Assembly (NCBI RefSeq): GCF_014170335.1
Contig: NZ_LZZS01000014.1
Location: 1-64,000 of the forward strand
Origin: Achromobacter sp. UMC46
GTDB taxonomy: Bacteria > Pseudomonadota > Gammaproteobacteria > Burkholderiales > Burkholderiaceae_B
DNA length: 64,000 bases
Direction: 5' to 3'
How positions within the stretch are numbered: position 1 is the first letter of the stretch; every line of letters begins with the position of its first letter. Made by a program: the position numbers and the translations under genes. Positions 28,007 to 36,736 of this stretch are shown here, in pieces. The notes beneath the pieces are model-generated. The model ran no database searches. It was not told where the DNA came from and saw only the letters and a program-made list of their open reading frames with translations.

Positions 28007-29047
28007 ATGAATGCTCAGATCGCCTTGATACTTGGGCAGGACGGCATCACCAACGGCGCCATTTACGCGCTGTTGGCCTTGTCGATCCTGCTGGTCTTCA
28101 CCGTTACCCGCGTGCTGTTCATCCCCCAGGGCGAATTCGTCGCCTTCGGCGCGCTGACCATGGCGGCCATCCAGGCCGGCAAACCCGTGCTGCTGGTCTG
28201 GCTGCTGCTGGCGTTCGCGCTGGCTGAGGCCGCCGCCGACCTGGTGGCGCGCGCCAGGCGCCCGGGCCGCGCGCGGGGCCTGTGGCGCATCGCGGCCAAG
28301 GCGATCTATCCGCTGGTGCTGGCGGCGCTGCTGTATCGGCTGCCGCTGGCGCAATTGCCCATGTCGGTGCAGGCGCTGCTGACGCTGCTGCTGGTGGTGC
28401 CGATGGGCCCGCAGCTGTACCGGCTGTTCTACCAGCCCATCGCGTCGGCCTCGACGCTGGTGCTGCTGATCGTGTCCATCGCCGTCCATCTGGCGCTGGT
28501 CGGCCTGGGCCTTCTGGCTTTCGGCGCCGAAGGCGCCCGCACCGCGCCGTTCAGCGACGCGAGCCTGGCGCTGGGCCCCATCAATATCAACAGCCAGGCG
28601 CTGTGGGTGGTGGCGGTATCGGCGGTCCTGATCATCGTGCTGTACCAGTTCTTCGAACGCTCGATGTACGGCAAGGCCTTGCGCGCGGCCGCCTTCAACC
28701 GGCTGGGCGCGCGGCTGATGGGCATTTCCCCCATCTTCGCCGGCCGCGCCACCTTCTTCCTGGCGGCGTTGATCGGCACGGTGTCGGGCATCCTCATCGC
28801 CCCCATCACCACCATGTATTTCGACTCCGGCTTCATGGTCAGCCTGAAGGGCTTCGTGGGCGCCATCATCGGCGGGCTGGTCAGCTATCCGCTGGCCGCG
28901 GCCGGCGCCATCCTGGTGGGTCTGATCGAAGCCTTCTCGTCGTTCTGGGCCAGCGCCTACAAAGAAATCATCGTGTTCACGCTGATCATCCCCGTGCTGC
29001 TCTGGCGCTCGCTGAAAAGCCATCACGTCGAGGAAGAAGACGAATGA
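28007..29047 (+). CDS. Branched-chain type ABC transporter permease (LivH-like)
   Basis: A 346-residue inner-membrane permease of the LivH family, starting MNAQIALILGQDGITNGAIYALLAL as usual for LivH. It is longer than typical LivH (about 300) because of an insertion around residues 65-155 that contains extra hydrophobic segments. The EAA-like loop (MYGKALRAAAFNRLGARLMG) is present. It overlaps the next gene by 4 bp. It forms the membrane channel with the LivM half of the next protein. Confidence 0.88.
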   Translation: MNAQIALILGQDGITNGAIYALLALSILLVFTVTRVLFIPQGEFVAFGALTMAAIQAGKPVLLVWLLLAFALAEAAADLVARARRPGRARGLWRIAAKAIYPLVLAALLYRLPLAQLPMSVQALLTLLLVVPMGPQLYRLFYQPIASASTLVLLIVSIAVHLALVGLGLLAFGAEGARTAPFSDASLALGPININSQALWVVAVSAVLIIVLYQFFERSMYGKALRAAAFNRLGARLMGISPIFAGRATFFLAALIGTVSGILIAPITTMYFDSGFMVSLKGFVGAIIGGLVSYPLAAAGAILVGLIEAFSSFWASAYKEIIVFTLIIPVLLWRSLKSHHVEEEDE

Positions 29048-30837
29048 CCCCCCGCATCATCCTCTTCGTGTTCCTGGCGCTGCTGGCGCTGGGGCCGCTG
29101 GCCTTGCCGCCGTTCTATGTGACCTTGCTGAACTACATCGGCCTGTATGCGCTGGTGGCGCTGGGCCTGGTGCTGTTGACCGGCGTGGGCGGCCTGACAA
29201 GTTTCGGGCAGGCCGCCTTCGTGGGCGTGGGCGCCTACACGACGGCGCTGCTGACCACCCGCGCGGACTCCTTGCCGGCCTGGCTGGCCTGGTTGGGCGC
29301 GTCCCCCTGGCTGACCTTGCTGGCCGGGCTGGCGCTGACGCTCGTCATCGCCTATCTGCTGGGCGCGATCACGCTCAAGCTGTCGGGTCACTTCCTGCCG
29401 CTGGGCACCATCGCCTGGGGCTTGTCCTTGTACTTTGCCTTCGGCTCCGTCGAAGGCCTGGGCGGCCACACCGGCATTCCTGACATCCCCGCGATCAGCG
29501 TGTTCGGCTGGTCGCTGAACCAGGGCGGCAGCATCTATTACCTGATCTGGGCGTTCCTGCTGGTGGCCGTATGGTCCACGCAGAACCTGCTGGATTCGCG
29601 TGAAGGCCGCGCCATCCGCGCGCTTAAGGGCGGGCGCGTGATGGCCGAATCGATGGGCGTGGACACCGCGCGGTCGCGCATGGTGATCTTCATCATCGCC
29701 GCGCTGCAGGCGTGCGCGTCCGGCTGGCTGTACGCGCACATGCAGCGCTTCGTGAACCCCAACCCGTTCGGCCTGCAGATGGGCATCGAATACCTGTTCA
29801 TGACCGTCATCGGCGGCGCGGGCCACGTCTGGGGCGCGCTGGTCGGCGCGGGCGTGTTCACCGTGCTCAAGCAATGGCTGCAAGACTGGCTGCCCAAGCT
29901 GCTGGGCCAGACCGGCAACTTCGAGGTCATCGTCTTTGGCTTCGGCATGGTGCTGCTGCTGCACCGCGCCCGCAGCGGCCTGTGGCCGGTGCTGACGCGC
30001 TGGGTCCGCGTGAAAAAGCCCGTGCGCCGGCTGGACATGGAGGCGGAACCCCTGCCCCGCAAGCCCATGCCGCCGCGCGGCGAGGTCGTGCTGAAGGCCG
30101 TGGACGTGACGCGCAAGTTCGGCGGCCTGGTCGCCAACAACGCCATGAACCTGGAGATCCGGGCGGGCGAGATCCTGGCGCTGATCGGCCCCAACGGCGC
30201 CGGCAAAAGCACGATGTTCAACCAGATATCGGGCGTGGACACGCCGACGTCTGGCCAGGTCACGCTGCTGGGCCACCTCGTGGCGGGCGCCGGCGCGCGC
30301 AGGATCGCGCGGCTGGGCCTGTCGCGCACGTTCCAGCACGTGCGCCTGCTTTCCCGCATGAGCGTGCTGGAGAACGTGGCCATCGGCGCCCACCTGCGCG
30401 GGCATCGCGGCGTGCTGCCGTCCGCGTGGCGGATGGACCGCCCCGAGGAAGCGCGCCTGCTGGCCGAGGCCGCGCGCCAGGTCGAGCGCGTGGGCCTGGG
30501 CAAGCATCTGCATGACGAAGCCGGTTCGCTGGCGCTGGGCCAGCAGCGCATCCTTGAGATCGCGCGCGCCCTGGCCTCCGACCCGTGCATCCTGCTGCTG
30601 GACGAACCCGCCGCCGGCCTGCGCTATCAGGAAAAACGCGAACTGGCCGAACTGCTGAAGAAATTGCGCGCCGAAGGCATGGCCATCCTGCTGGTCGAGC
30701 ACGACATGGACTTCGTGATGGGCCTGGTGGATCGCGTGGTGGTCATGGACTTCGGCGAGAAGATCGCCGAAGGGCTGCCTGCCGAGATCCAACACAATCC
30801 CGCGGTGCTGGAAGCCTATCTGGGCGGAGTGGAATGA
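29044..30837 (+). CDS. LivM-LivG fusion: ABC transporter permease fused to ATPase
   Basis: A 597-residue protein joining two subunits that are usually separate. Residues about 1-325 are a LivM permease ([35 protein letters not shown]). After a linker ([19 protein letters not shown]) residues about 350-597 are a LivG ATPase with Walker [10 protein letters not shown] at 382-390, signature [15 protein letters not shown], and Walker [11 protein letters not shown]. No stop or frameshift lies between the halves, so this is a true fusion. Such LivMG fusions are known in Burkholderiales. The LivF gene overlaps its end. Confidence 0.9.
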   Translation: MTPRIILFVFLALLALGPLALPPFYVTLLNYIGLYALVALGLVLLTGVGGLTSFGQAAFVGVGAYTTALLTTRADSLPAWLAWLGASPWLTLLAGLALTLVIAYLLGAITLKLSGHFLPLGTIAWGLSLYFAFGSVEGLGGHTGIPDIPAISVFGWSLNQGGSIYYLIWAFLLVAVWSTQNLLDSREGRAIRALKGGRVMAESMGVDTARSRMVIFIIAALQACASGWLYAHMQRFVNPNPFGLQMGIEYLFMTVIGGAGHVWGALVGAGVFTVLKQWLQDWLPKLLGQTGNFEVIVFGFGMVLLLHRARSGLWPVLTRWVRVKKPVRRLDMEAEPLPRKPMPPRGEVVLKAVDVTRKFGGLVANNAMNLEIRAGEILALIGPNGAGKSTMFNQISGVDTPTSGQVTLLGHLVAGAGARRIARLGLSRTFQHVRLLSRMSVLENVAIGAHLRGHRGVLPSAWRMDRPEEARLLAEAARQVERVGLGKHLHDEAGSLALGQQRILEIARALASDPCILLLDEPAAGLRYQEKRELAELLKKLRAEGMAILLVEHDMDFVMGLVDRVVVMDFGEKIAEGLPAEIQHNPAVLEAYLGGVE

Positions 30838-31586
30838 TGACTGCGAAACTGCTGGAAGTACGCGACCTGCATGTCGCCTACGACAAGGTGGAGGCCGTGT
30901 CCGGCATCAGCCTGGCCGTGGGCGAAGGCCAGATCGTGACCGTGATCGGCCCCAATGGCGCCGGCAAGACGACCCTGCTGTCCGCCATCATGGGCGTGTT
31001 GCCCTCCACCGGCCAGATCCTGTTCGGCGGCAAGGCGCAGGCGCACGCCGAGATCGAGGAAATGGTGGCGGCCGGCATGAACCTGGTGCCGGAAAAGCGC
31101 GAGCTCTTCGCAGAGATGACCGTGGAAGACAACCTGATGCTGGGCGCATTCCACCGCTTCCGCTGCGGCCAGCGCGACCACGACAAGACGCTGGCCGAGG
31201 TCTACGAGTTGTTTCCCCGCCTGAAGGAACGCCATGCGCAATTGGCCGGCACCCTGTCCGGCGGCGAACGCCAGATGTTGGCCGTAGGCCGCGCGCTGAT
31301 GGCCAAGCCGCGCCTGCTGATGCTGGACGAACCCAGCCTGGGACTGGCGCCACGCATCGTGCGGGAAGTGTTCCGCATCGTCGCGCGGCTGCGCGAGATG
31401 GGCGTGTCCATCCTGCTGATCGAACAGAACGCCCGCGCCGCGCTCCAGGTGGCCGATTACGCGTATGTGCTGGAGACCGGCACGGTCACGCTAGAGGGGC
31501 CGGCGGCGGAAGTCGCGGTGGACCCGCGCGTGGTCGAGGTGTATCTGGGGCTGGGCCACGGCGCGCCGGCGGCGGCGCCTGCTTGA
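30834..31586 (+). CDS. Branched-chain type ABC transporter ATP-binding protein (LivF-like)
   Basis: A 250-residue ATPase with Walker [10 protein letters not shown], signature [15 protein letters not shown] and Walker [13 protein letters not shown], with a typical LivF C-terminus. Two adjacent ATG codons (30834 and 30837) lie at the overlap with the LivMG stop, so either could start it. It completes the importer and ends the plus-strand operon, with its stop 3 bp from the convergent glycosyltransferase gene. Confidence 0.92.
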   Translation: MMTAKLLEVRDLHVAYDKVEAVSGISLAVGEGQIVTVIGPNGAGKTTLLSAIMGVLPSTGQILFGGKAQAHAEIEEMVAAGMNLVPEKRELFAEMTVEDNLMLGAFHRFRCGQRDHDKTLAEVYELFPRLKERHAQLAGTLSGGERQMLAVGRALMAKPRLLMLDEPSLGLAPRIVREVFRIVARLREMGVSILLIEQNARAALQVADYAYVLETGTVTLEGPAAEVAVDPRVVEVYLGLGHGAPAAAPA

Positions 31587-31589
31587 GCG

Positions 31590-32525
31590 CTAGGCGACGC
31601 CGCGCCGGCGGTCGCGGCGGTACAGCGCGTAGCCCAGGGGCCACATCGCCGCCACCATGAAGGTCGCGGCGGGGTTCGTCAGCCGGTAGGCCTGGACGGC
31701 CGTGGGCACGCCGGAATGCTTCAGGTGCAGGCGGAAACGCGTATAGCGCGCGGCCGCCATGATGAACTCGCGCGGCCGGAAGCGGAAGAATTCCAGGTGG
31801 TGCTGCAGCATGTCCCAGGCCAGCAGGTACAGGCCCTGCGCATTGTTGGCCACCGACACGGCCCCCTGGCTCAGGCCCCCGGGCGTGTCGTGATAGGTGC
31901 GCACCACGCGGTTGATGAAGCGGCTGAGATAGCCCGCGCGCGCCACGGCCCACCACACCAGGCTTTCCGGCACGAAGCCCGCGACGTCTTCGGGAAAGGG
32001 GTACTTCCTGAGGATATCGGTGCGCATACAGCCGAATTTCTCGCCCTTGATGCGATAGCGGAAATACACATCGACGGCCGTGCTGTCGAACACGTCCTGC
32101 GGATAGCGGTCGCCGACGATGCTGCCGTCGGGGCGTGCGCACAGGCCGGTCACGGCCACATAGGAATCGCGCCGCGCGGGCGGAATGCTCTCCCAGGCGT
32201 CCTTGAACGTGGCCAGCGCGTCCGGCGGCATTTCATCGTCGCTGTCCAGGCCGACGATCAGGTGGCCGCGCGCCTCGCGGACACCGCGGTTGAAGGCGGT
32301 CTTCTTGTGCTGGTTGTTCTGCCAGATGTAGCGGATCGGGAAATCGGCGCGCGTCTGCCATTCCAGAATGGAATCGTGGGTGTTGTCGGTGGAACCATCG
32401 TCCACCACCACCCATTCGAAATCCCTGAATGTCTGCCGGGAAAGCGATTCATACACCCGGTGCAGCGTACCCGCCCGGTTGTAGGTGGGCGTCAGAACGG
32501 TGAAAAACGTTGGTGTATCGGTCAT
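31590..32525 (-). CDS. Family 2 glycosyltransferase
   Basis: A 311-residue GT-A fold glycosyltransferase. The nucleotide-sugar site shows VLTPTYNRAGTL, VVVDDGSTDNT and the DxD-like motif GLDSDDEMP. The remaining part (about 110-300) is less conserved and ends in a basic tail after a hydrophobic segment (TFMVAAMWPLGYALY) that may touch the membrane. Such enzymes build polysaccharide or lipopolysaccharide. It stands alone with no other sugar gene nearby. The ATG at 32525 was preferred to an upstream in-frame start since the GT2 domain begins a few residues later. Confidence 0.87.
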   Translation of the reverse strand: MTDTPTFFTVLTPTYNRAGTLHRVYESLSRQTFRDFEWVVVDDGSTDNTHDSILEWQTRADFPIRYIWQNNQHKKTAFNRGVREARGHLIVGLDSDDEMPPDALATFKDAWESIPPARRDSYVAVTGLCARPDGSIVGDRYPQDVFDSTAVDVYFRYRIKGEKFGCMRTDILRKYPFPEDVAGFVPESLVWWAVARAGYLSRFINRVVRTYHDTPGGLSQGAVSVANNAQGLYLLAWDMLQHHLEFFRFRPREFIMAAARYTRFRLHLKHSGVPTAVQAYRLTNPAATFMVAAMWPLGYALYRRDRRRGVA

Positions 32526-32741
32526 GCCTGCTGTGCCCCTTTGCGATCGCCATGCCACCGCTGCGGTCTTGGTCTAACTGTTTTCGCCTGAAGTGTAGGG
32601 GATATGCCAGCACGAACCGATGCCGGCGCATTCGAATTTGCAATCAAATCTGTCAACCTCTGCGTTTTTGGCGATTATTCCGGACCTTTATGCGTTGGGC
32701 GGCGTACGGGAGTGGCGTAAACTCGGGCGGCCAAATCCGGA

Positions 32742-33713
32742 ATGCCTATGGAAGCTTCGAACGTCCAGCTCAATGACATCGCCTTGTTCGTCGAGGTTGC
32801 CAAGCGCAAGAGCTTCAGTCTGGCCGCGCGCGCGCTGGACATGCCCACGTCGACGCTGTCGCGCCGCATCAATGAACTGGAGCGCGCGATCGGCCTGCGG
32901 CTGATCAACCGCAATACGCGCAGGCTGGACCTGACCGAGGCCGGCGCGGCCTACATGCGCCGCTGCCAGGGCCTGATCGACGAAGCCCGTCTGGCGCACG
33001 AGCAACTGCTGTCGCTGTCGGGCGGCCCGACGGGCAACCTGCGGGTGTCCATGCCCTACAGCCTGGCGATCTGGCTGCTGCCGGAAACCATCAACGACTT
33101 CACCGACCGCTATCCCGAAGTGGAGTGCGAGTTCGACCTGAGCATGATGACGGCGTCAGACGCCCAAGGCACGCCCTTCGACGTGGTGCTGCGCTTTGGC
33201 CGCGACACCGACTATCCGTTGTCCACGGTGGACACGGGCAATGGCAACGGCGCGGCCGTTCCGCGCAGCGACGGCGCCGTGGTGCAGGAACTGGTATCCC
33301 TGGACAACTACCTGTATGCGTCCGACCGCTACCTGGAACGCTACGGCGAACCCAAGACGCCCGCCGACCTGACGCAGCACCAATGCCTGCGGACCACGAT
33401 CGACGACGCGCATTCGCACTGGACCCTGCACAACGGCACGGTCAGTGAAAGCGTGCCGGTCAGCGGTCATCTTGCCGCCAACAACATGAGCATCGCCGGC
33501 ACCCTGGCCGGCCTGGACCTGGCCATCACGCGCATGCCGCACTGCCAGGCGCTGGATCCGATCATCAAGCGCAACTCGTTGCGGCGCGTGCTGCCGGGCT
33601 GGTCGGTGGACCCGATCTCGATCTACGTGGTGTATCCGTCAAGCATCCAGCCGGCGAAAACCCGGGCGTTCATGGAATTCATCAAGCCGAAGCTGGGGCC
33701 GACCGTCGATTGA
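32742..33713 (+). CDS. LysR-family transcriptional regulator
   Basis: A 323-residue LysR regulator with an N-terminal winged helix (LFVEVAKRKSFSLAARALDMPTS; LSRRINELERAIGLRL) and a LysR substrate-binding domain (about 95-315). It belongs to the group without the long C-terminal extension that often regulates aromatic metabolism or stress genes. Two ATG codons, at 32742 and 32748, are possible starts. It is divergent from the glycosyltransferase gene, but no operon target is obvious. It ends at a bidirectional terminator shared with a small basic gene. Confidence 0.88.
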   Translation: MPMEASNVQLNDIALFVEVAKRKSFSLAARALDMPTSTLSRRINELERAIGLRLINRNTRRLDLTEAGAAYMRRCQGLIDEARLAHEQLLSLSGGPTGNLRVSMPYSLAIWLLPETINDFTDRYPEVECEFDLSMMTASDAQGTPFDVVLRFGRDTDYPLSTVDTGNGNGAAVPRSDGAVVQELVSLDNYLYASDRYLERYGEPKTPADLTQHQCLRTTIDDAHSHWTLHNGTVSESVPVSGHLAANNMSIAGTLAGLDLAITRMPHCQALDPIIKRNSLRRVLPGWSVDPISIYVVYPSSIQPAKTRAFMEFIKPKLGPTVD

Positions 33714-33753
33714 GGTCGGACTTTCAACCTTCTGCCTTCGACCGCAAGACGAA

Positions 33754-33788
33754 AAAAAACCCGCTTGGCAAAAGCCAGCGGGTTTTTT
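33754..33788. terminator. Bidirectional rho-independent terminator
   Basis: A stem made of AAAAAACCCGCT (33754-33765) and GGC (33767-33769) pairs with GCC and AGCGGG plus six T, with an AAAA loop and one bulged T. A-run and T-run on both sides make it work for the LysR gene on the plus strand and the small basic gene on the minus strand. Confidence 0.9.
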
Positions 33789-33804
33789 CAGATCAGGGCG
33801 TTGA

Positions 33805-33933
33805 TTAGACGCGCTTGATCTTTTCCAGCATCTTGAAAACACCCTTGGGCGACTTGACGAACAAGCGCTTGAAAGCCTTGCCCAAGCAACGACGTTCCAG
33901 GGTGTTACGACGCACGCGTTTGCGTTCAGCCAT
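33805..33933 (-). CDS. Small basic protein, 42 residues, ribosomal-protein-like
   Basis: A short reading frame starting MAERKRVRRNTLERRCLGK and ending in LEKIKRV, with more than a third Lys and Arg and a single Cys. It has a strong ribosome-binding site (AGGAG, about 7 bp upstream of the ATG on the minus strand) and a rho-independent terminator 17 bp after its stop, so it is well supported as a real gene. Size and charge resemble small ribosomal proteins (L34, L36, THX), but the sequence matches none that I recognise. It is likely an RNA-binding protein, function unknown. Confidence 0.78.
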   Translation of the reverse strand: MAERKRVRRNTLERRCLGKAFKRLFVKSPKGVFKMLEKIKRV

Positions 33934-34115
33934 GTTGATTCTCCTGTTGAATTTGCGGAAAGTGGCCCGCACAACCGGAAATAGGGCTGGCGGAAAAAAT
34001 TCGGATAACTTGCCATTTTAGCCTGAAATCCCCAGGCCGCGCCAATCAGGGCGGAAAACGGGGTGTAGCGGCCGTGACGTGATCCGTCCCTGTCAGTGGC
34101 CGCCCCGGTTCGCCC

Positions 34116-35048
34116 CTAACCTGCCAGCGACTTCAGCCGTTCCTGGACCTGTTCCGCGCGGGGCAGCGGATCGACTGCACCATAGCCCAGTGTCGACAGC
34201 GCTGCCGCGGCATTGGCGTAGCGCACGGCGTCTTCCCAGGAATCGCCCTGGCAACGGCGCGCAAGGAGACTGCCCGCGAAGCAGTCGCCGGCGCCGGTGG
34301 CGTCGACCGCATCCACCCGCAAGGCCGCGACCGGCGTGCGAGTGTGGCCGTCATCGATGATGGAGCCGTCCTTGCCCAGTTTCAGCACCACCACGCCCGC
34401 CGCGCCGCCGTCGCGGATCCAGTCCAGCGTGCGCTCGGGGTCGTCGTTGCCGGTCAGGTGCTGCATGTCGTCCATGCTGGGCAGGAACAGGTCGGCTTCG
34501 CGCATGGTTTCGCGCAGGACGGCGCGGGCGCGGTCCACCGGCCACAGGCGCAGCCGCAGGTTCGAATCCAGGCTGACCTGCGCGCCCGCGGCATGCGCGC
34601 GGGCGATGGCGGCAAAAACCGTGTCGCAGGCGCTGGTGCTGATCGCCATGCTGATGCCCGACACGTGCAGGAAGCGGCTGCGCTCGATCAGGCCGCTTTG
34701 CAGCAGCGCCGGCGTCATCAGGCTGGCGGCCGAGCCGCGCCGCAAATAGCTGAACGCGTGGCCGTCCGGGCCGTGTTGCACGAAATACAGGCCGGTGTGC
34801 GCGTCATCGTCCGTCTGCACGCCCGCCGTGTCCACGCCTTCGGACCGCCACAGGTCCAGGAACTGGGCGCCGAACGCGTCGTTGCCCACGCGGGTCAGGT
34901 AGGCGCAGCGCGCGCCTTGGCGGGCCGCCGCGATGACCGCATTGGACGTATCGCCGCCAAAGCCCTGCAGGTATTGCAGCTGGCCTTTGTGCGTCTGGTT
35001 CAGTTCGACCAGCGGTTCGCCCAGCGCGACGATGTCGAAATCAGCCAT
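34116..35048 (-). CDS. kdgK: 2-dehydro-3-deoxygluconokinase (KDG kinase), PfkB family
   Basis: A 310-residue PfkB-family sugar kinase that phosphorylates 2-keto-3-deoxygluconate at O6. The N-terminal sugar-binding segment (GEPLVELNQ; GFGGDTSNAVIAAARQG) and the C-terminal ATP/anion-hole motif with catalytic Asp (DATGAGDCFAGS) are present. Its start overlaps the end of the aldolase gene by 8 bp. Together they convert KDG, from hexuronates or aldonates, to pyruvate and glyceraldehyde 3-phosphate. The order aldolase then kinase, with an IclR regulator upstream, suggests substrate-induced control. Confidence 0.9.
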   Translation of the reverse strand: MADFDIVALGEPLVELNQTHKGQLQYLQGFGGDTSNAVIAAARQGARCAYLTRVGNDAFGAQFLDLWRSEGVDTAGVQTDDDAHTGLYFVQHGPDGHAFSYLRRGSAASLMTPALLQSGLIERSRFLHVSGISMAISTSACDTVFAAIARAHAAGAQVSLDSNLRLRLWPVDRARAVLRETMREADLFLPSMDDMQHLTGNDDPERTLDWIRDGGAAGVVVLKLGKDGSIIDDGHTRTPVAALRVDAVDATGAGDCFAGSLLARRCQGDSWEDAVRYANAAAALSTLGYGAVDPLPRAEQVQERLKSLAG

Positions 35049-35688
35049 GGGCGGCCTCGCGGGTACGGGTGATCTGGGCGACCAGGGCCGCCGTGTCGCG
35101 CGCGGCGAACGCGGCCTTGTCGTACAGGTTGCTGCCGATGCCCACCAGCCCGGCGCCGGCCGCGAAGTACGCGCCCATGTTGTCCTGGGTGATGCCGCCC
35201 GTGGGGCAGAAGATCGTGTCGGGGTAGACCGACTTCAACGCGGCCAGGTGCTTGGGGCCGCCGGTGTCGGCCGGGAACACCTTCACCACGTCCACGCCGG
35301 CGCGGCGGGCGGCCAGCACTTCGGTGGGCGTGAACGCGCCCAGCAGGCACAGGGCGCCAGCGGCGTGCGCCATGTCCACGATCTCGGTGGCCAGGGCGGG
35401 CGACACCAGGAAATCGGCGCCGGCCACCAGCGCGTCGCGGGCCTGGGCTTCGTCCAGCACGGTGCCCACGCCCAGCAGCAGGCTGGCGCCGTGCTTGTCG
35501 CGCAGCGCGCGCACCAGGTCGGTCACGCCGGGAATCGTCCAGGTCAGCTCCAGCGTGGTGCAGCCGGCCGCTACGGCGACTTCGGCGGCATAGGCGGCGG
35601 TGGCCGCGTCCGTATAACGCAGCACGGGCACGACCCGGGCGGCCAGCAGGGCGGAAAGCTTGGAGGCGATGGGAGCGGATGCGGTCAT
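35041..35688 (-). CDS. eda: 2-dehydro-3-deoxy-6-phosphogluconate aldolase (KDPG aldolase family)
   Basis: A 215-residue class I aldolase of the KDPG/KHG family, which splits KDPG to pyruvate and glyceraldehyde 3-phosphate. The Schiff-base lysine is in VVKVFPAD and the phosphate region in CPTGGI. The segment equivalent to E. coli LEVTLRT reads LELTWTIPG, so the usual substrate-contacting Arg is absent there; the exact substrate may therefore differ. It lies 22 bp downstream of the IclR gene stop and overlaps the kinase gene. Confidence 0.85.
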   Translation of the reverse strand: MTASAPIASKLSALLAARVVPVLRYTDAATAAYAAEVAVAAGCTTLELTWTIPGVTDLVRALRDKHGASLLLGVGTVLDEAQARDALVAGADFLVSPALATEIVDMAHAAGALCLLGAFTPTEVLAARRAGVDVVKVFPADTGGPKHLAALKSVYPDTIFCPTGGITQDNMGAYFAAGAGLVGIGSNLYDKAAFAARDTAALVAQITRTREAAHG

Positions 35689-35710
35689 GGAATTCCTTTG
35701 AGGCGGGCGG

Positions 35711-36508
35711 TCAGACGCCGCCGGACGATGCCGGCAGGACGGCGAGTTTGGCCGCGGCGGCGTCGCGCAGCCGCAGCAAGGGATCGATATAGGCGGCTTG
35801 CGGGTCATCGCGCCGCCGGAACAGCAAGGTGCTGACGCTGACGCCCGCCACGGGCCGGCCGGCCGCGTCGCACAGCGCCACGCCGTAGCAGACGATGCCG
35901 GCTTCGTTTTCTTCGTTGTCCATGGCGTAGCCACGCGCGCGGTCGCCGTCCAGCACGGCGCGCAGGGCCGGCAGGCTGGTCACGGTGCCCGGCATGCGCG
36001 CCGGCAACGGCAGGTCGCGCAGCAGGCGCTCGCGGGCCGTATCGTCCAGGGCGGCCAGATAGGCCTTGCCGACCGCGCTGGAATGCAACGCCACCGACGA
36101 GCCCACGCGCGACACCATGCGCACCGGGCCGGGGCTTTCCAGTTTGTCGATATAGATCATCTCCTGGCCGGCGGGCACCGCCAGATGCACGGTTTCGCCG
36201 GTGGCGTCGCGCAGCGCCTGCAGGTCGGGCGCCAGCGCGGCGCGCAGGTCGAACTGCGACCACGCGCCGCTGGCAAGCGACATCAGGCGCGTGCCCAGGC
36301 GGTAGGCGCCACCGGTTTCCGCCAGCATGCCCTGCTCGGCCAGCGCCGCCACGATGCGATAGACCGTGGGACGCGGGTAGCCGCAGCTGCGAGCGAGCGA
36401 GGCCGCCGTGGGCGGCTCGGGCGCATCGGCCACCGCCTGCAGCACCGTCATGAATTTGGCGAACGCCGCAGCGCCCGCGACCTTGGTTTCCGACAAGAAC
36501 GTCCCCAA
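35711..36508 (-). CDS. IclR-family transcriptional regulator
   Basis: A 265-residue regulator with an N-terminal winged helix (SLARSCGYPRPTVYRIVAALAEQGML) and an IclR effector domain with the usual GKAYLA motif region. It is the first gene of the run IclR-aldolase-kinase on the minus strand, so it probably controls these two genes and its own, sensing KDG or a related sugar acid. It is divergent from the UvrA gene. Confidence 0.9.
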   Translation of the reverse strand: MGTFLSETKVAGAAAFAKFMTVLQAVADAPEPPTAASLARSCGYPRPTVYRIVAALAEQGMLAETGGAYRLGTRLMSLASGAWSQFDLRAALAPDLQALRDATGETVHLAVPAGQEMIYIDKLESPGPVRMVSRVGSSVALHSSAVGKAYLAALDDTARERLLRDLPLPARMPGTVTSLPALRAVLDGDRARGYAMDNEENEAGIVCYGVALCDAAGRPVAGVSVSTLLFRRRDDPQAAYIDPLLRLRDAAAAKLAVLPASSGGV

Positions 36509-36587
36509 ATAGTGGCAACCGGCCTTTAACTATGAACAAACAGATTTCGCAAGGCAAACAGCGCGAATATCAGACGAATCTGCGATA

Positions 36588-36603
36588 CTGTTTATTTGTA
36601 CAG
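36588..36603. promoter_or_regulatory. LexA (SOS) box upstream of the tandem uvrA gene
   Basis: The sequence CTGTTTATTTGTACAG is a perfect match to the CTGT-N8-ACAG LexA consensus, flanked by TA before and TTA after (TACTGT...ACAGTTA). It lies 134 bp upstream of the UvrA start. A TATTAT -10-like hexamer follows at 36626-36631, so LexA binding would cover the -35 region. The gap between the IclR and uvrA starts (36509-36736) holds nothing else recognisable. Confidence 0.8.
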
Positions 36604-36736
36604 TTAGTGATCCCGTGATTGTCCATATTATGGACTCGTGACTCACTATGTAGGCAATTATTCCATATCGCCGCGCTCGAAACCAGCGAAGGGTCATCGC
36701 TCGGGCAGGCGGCTTCCTCAGGCTACGATACCGTCC

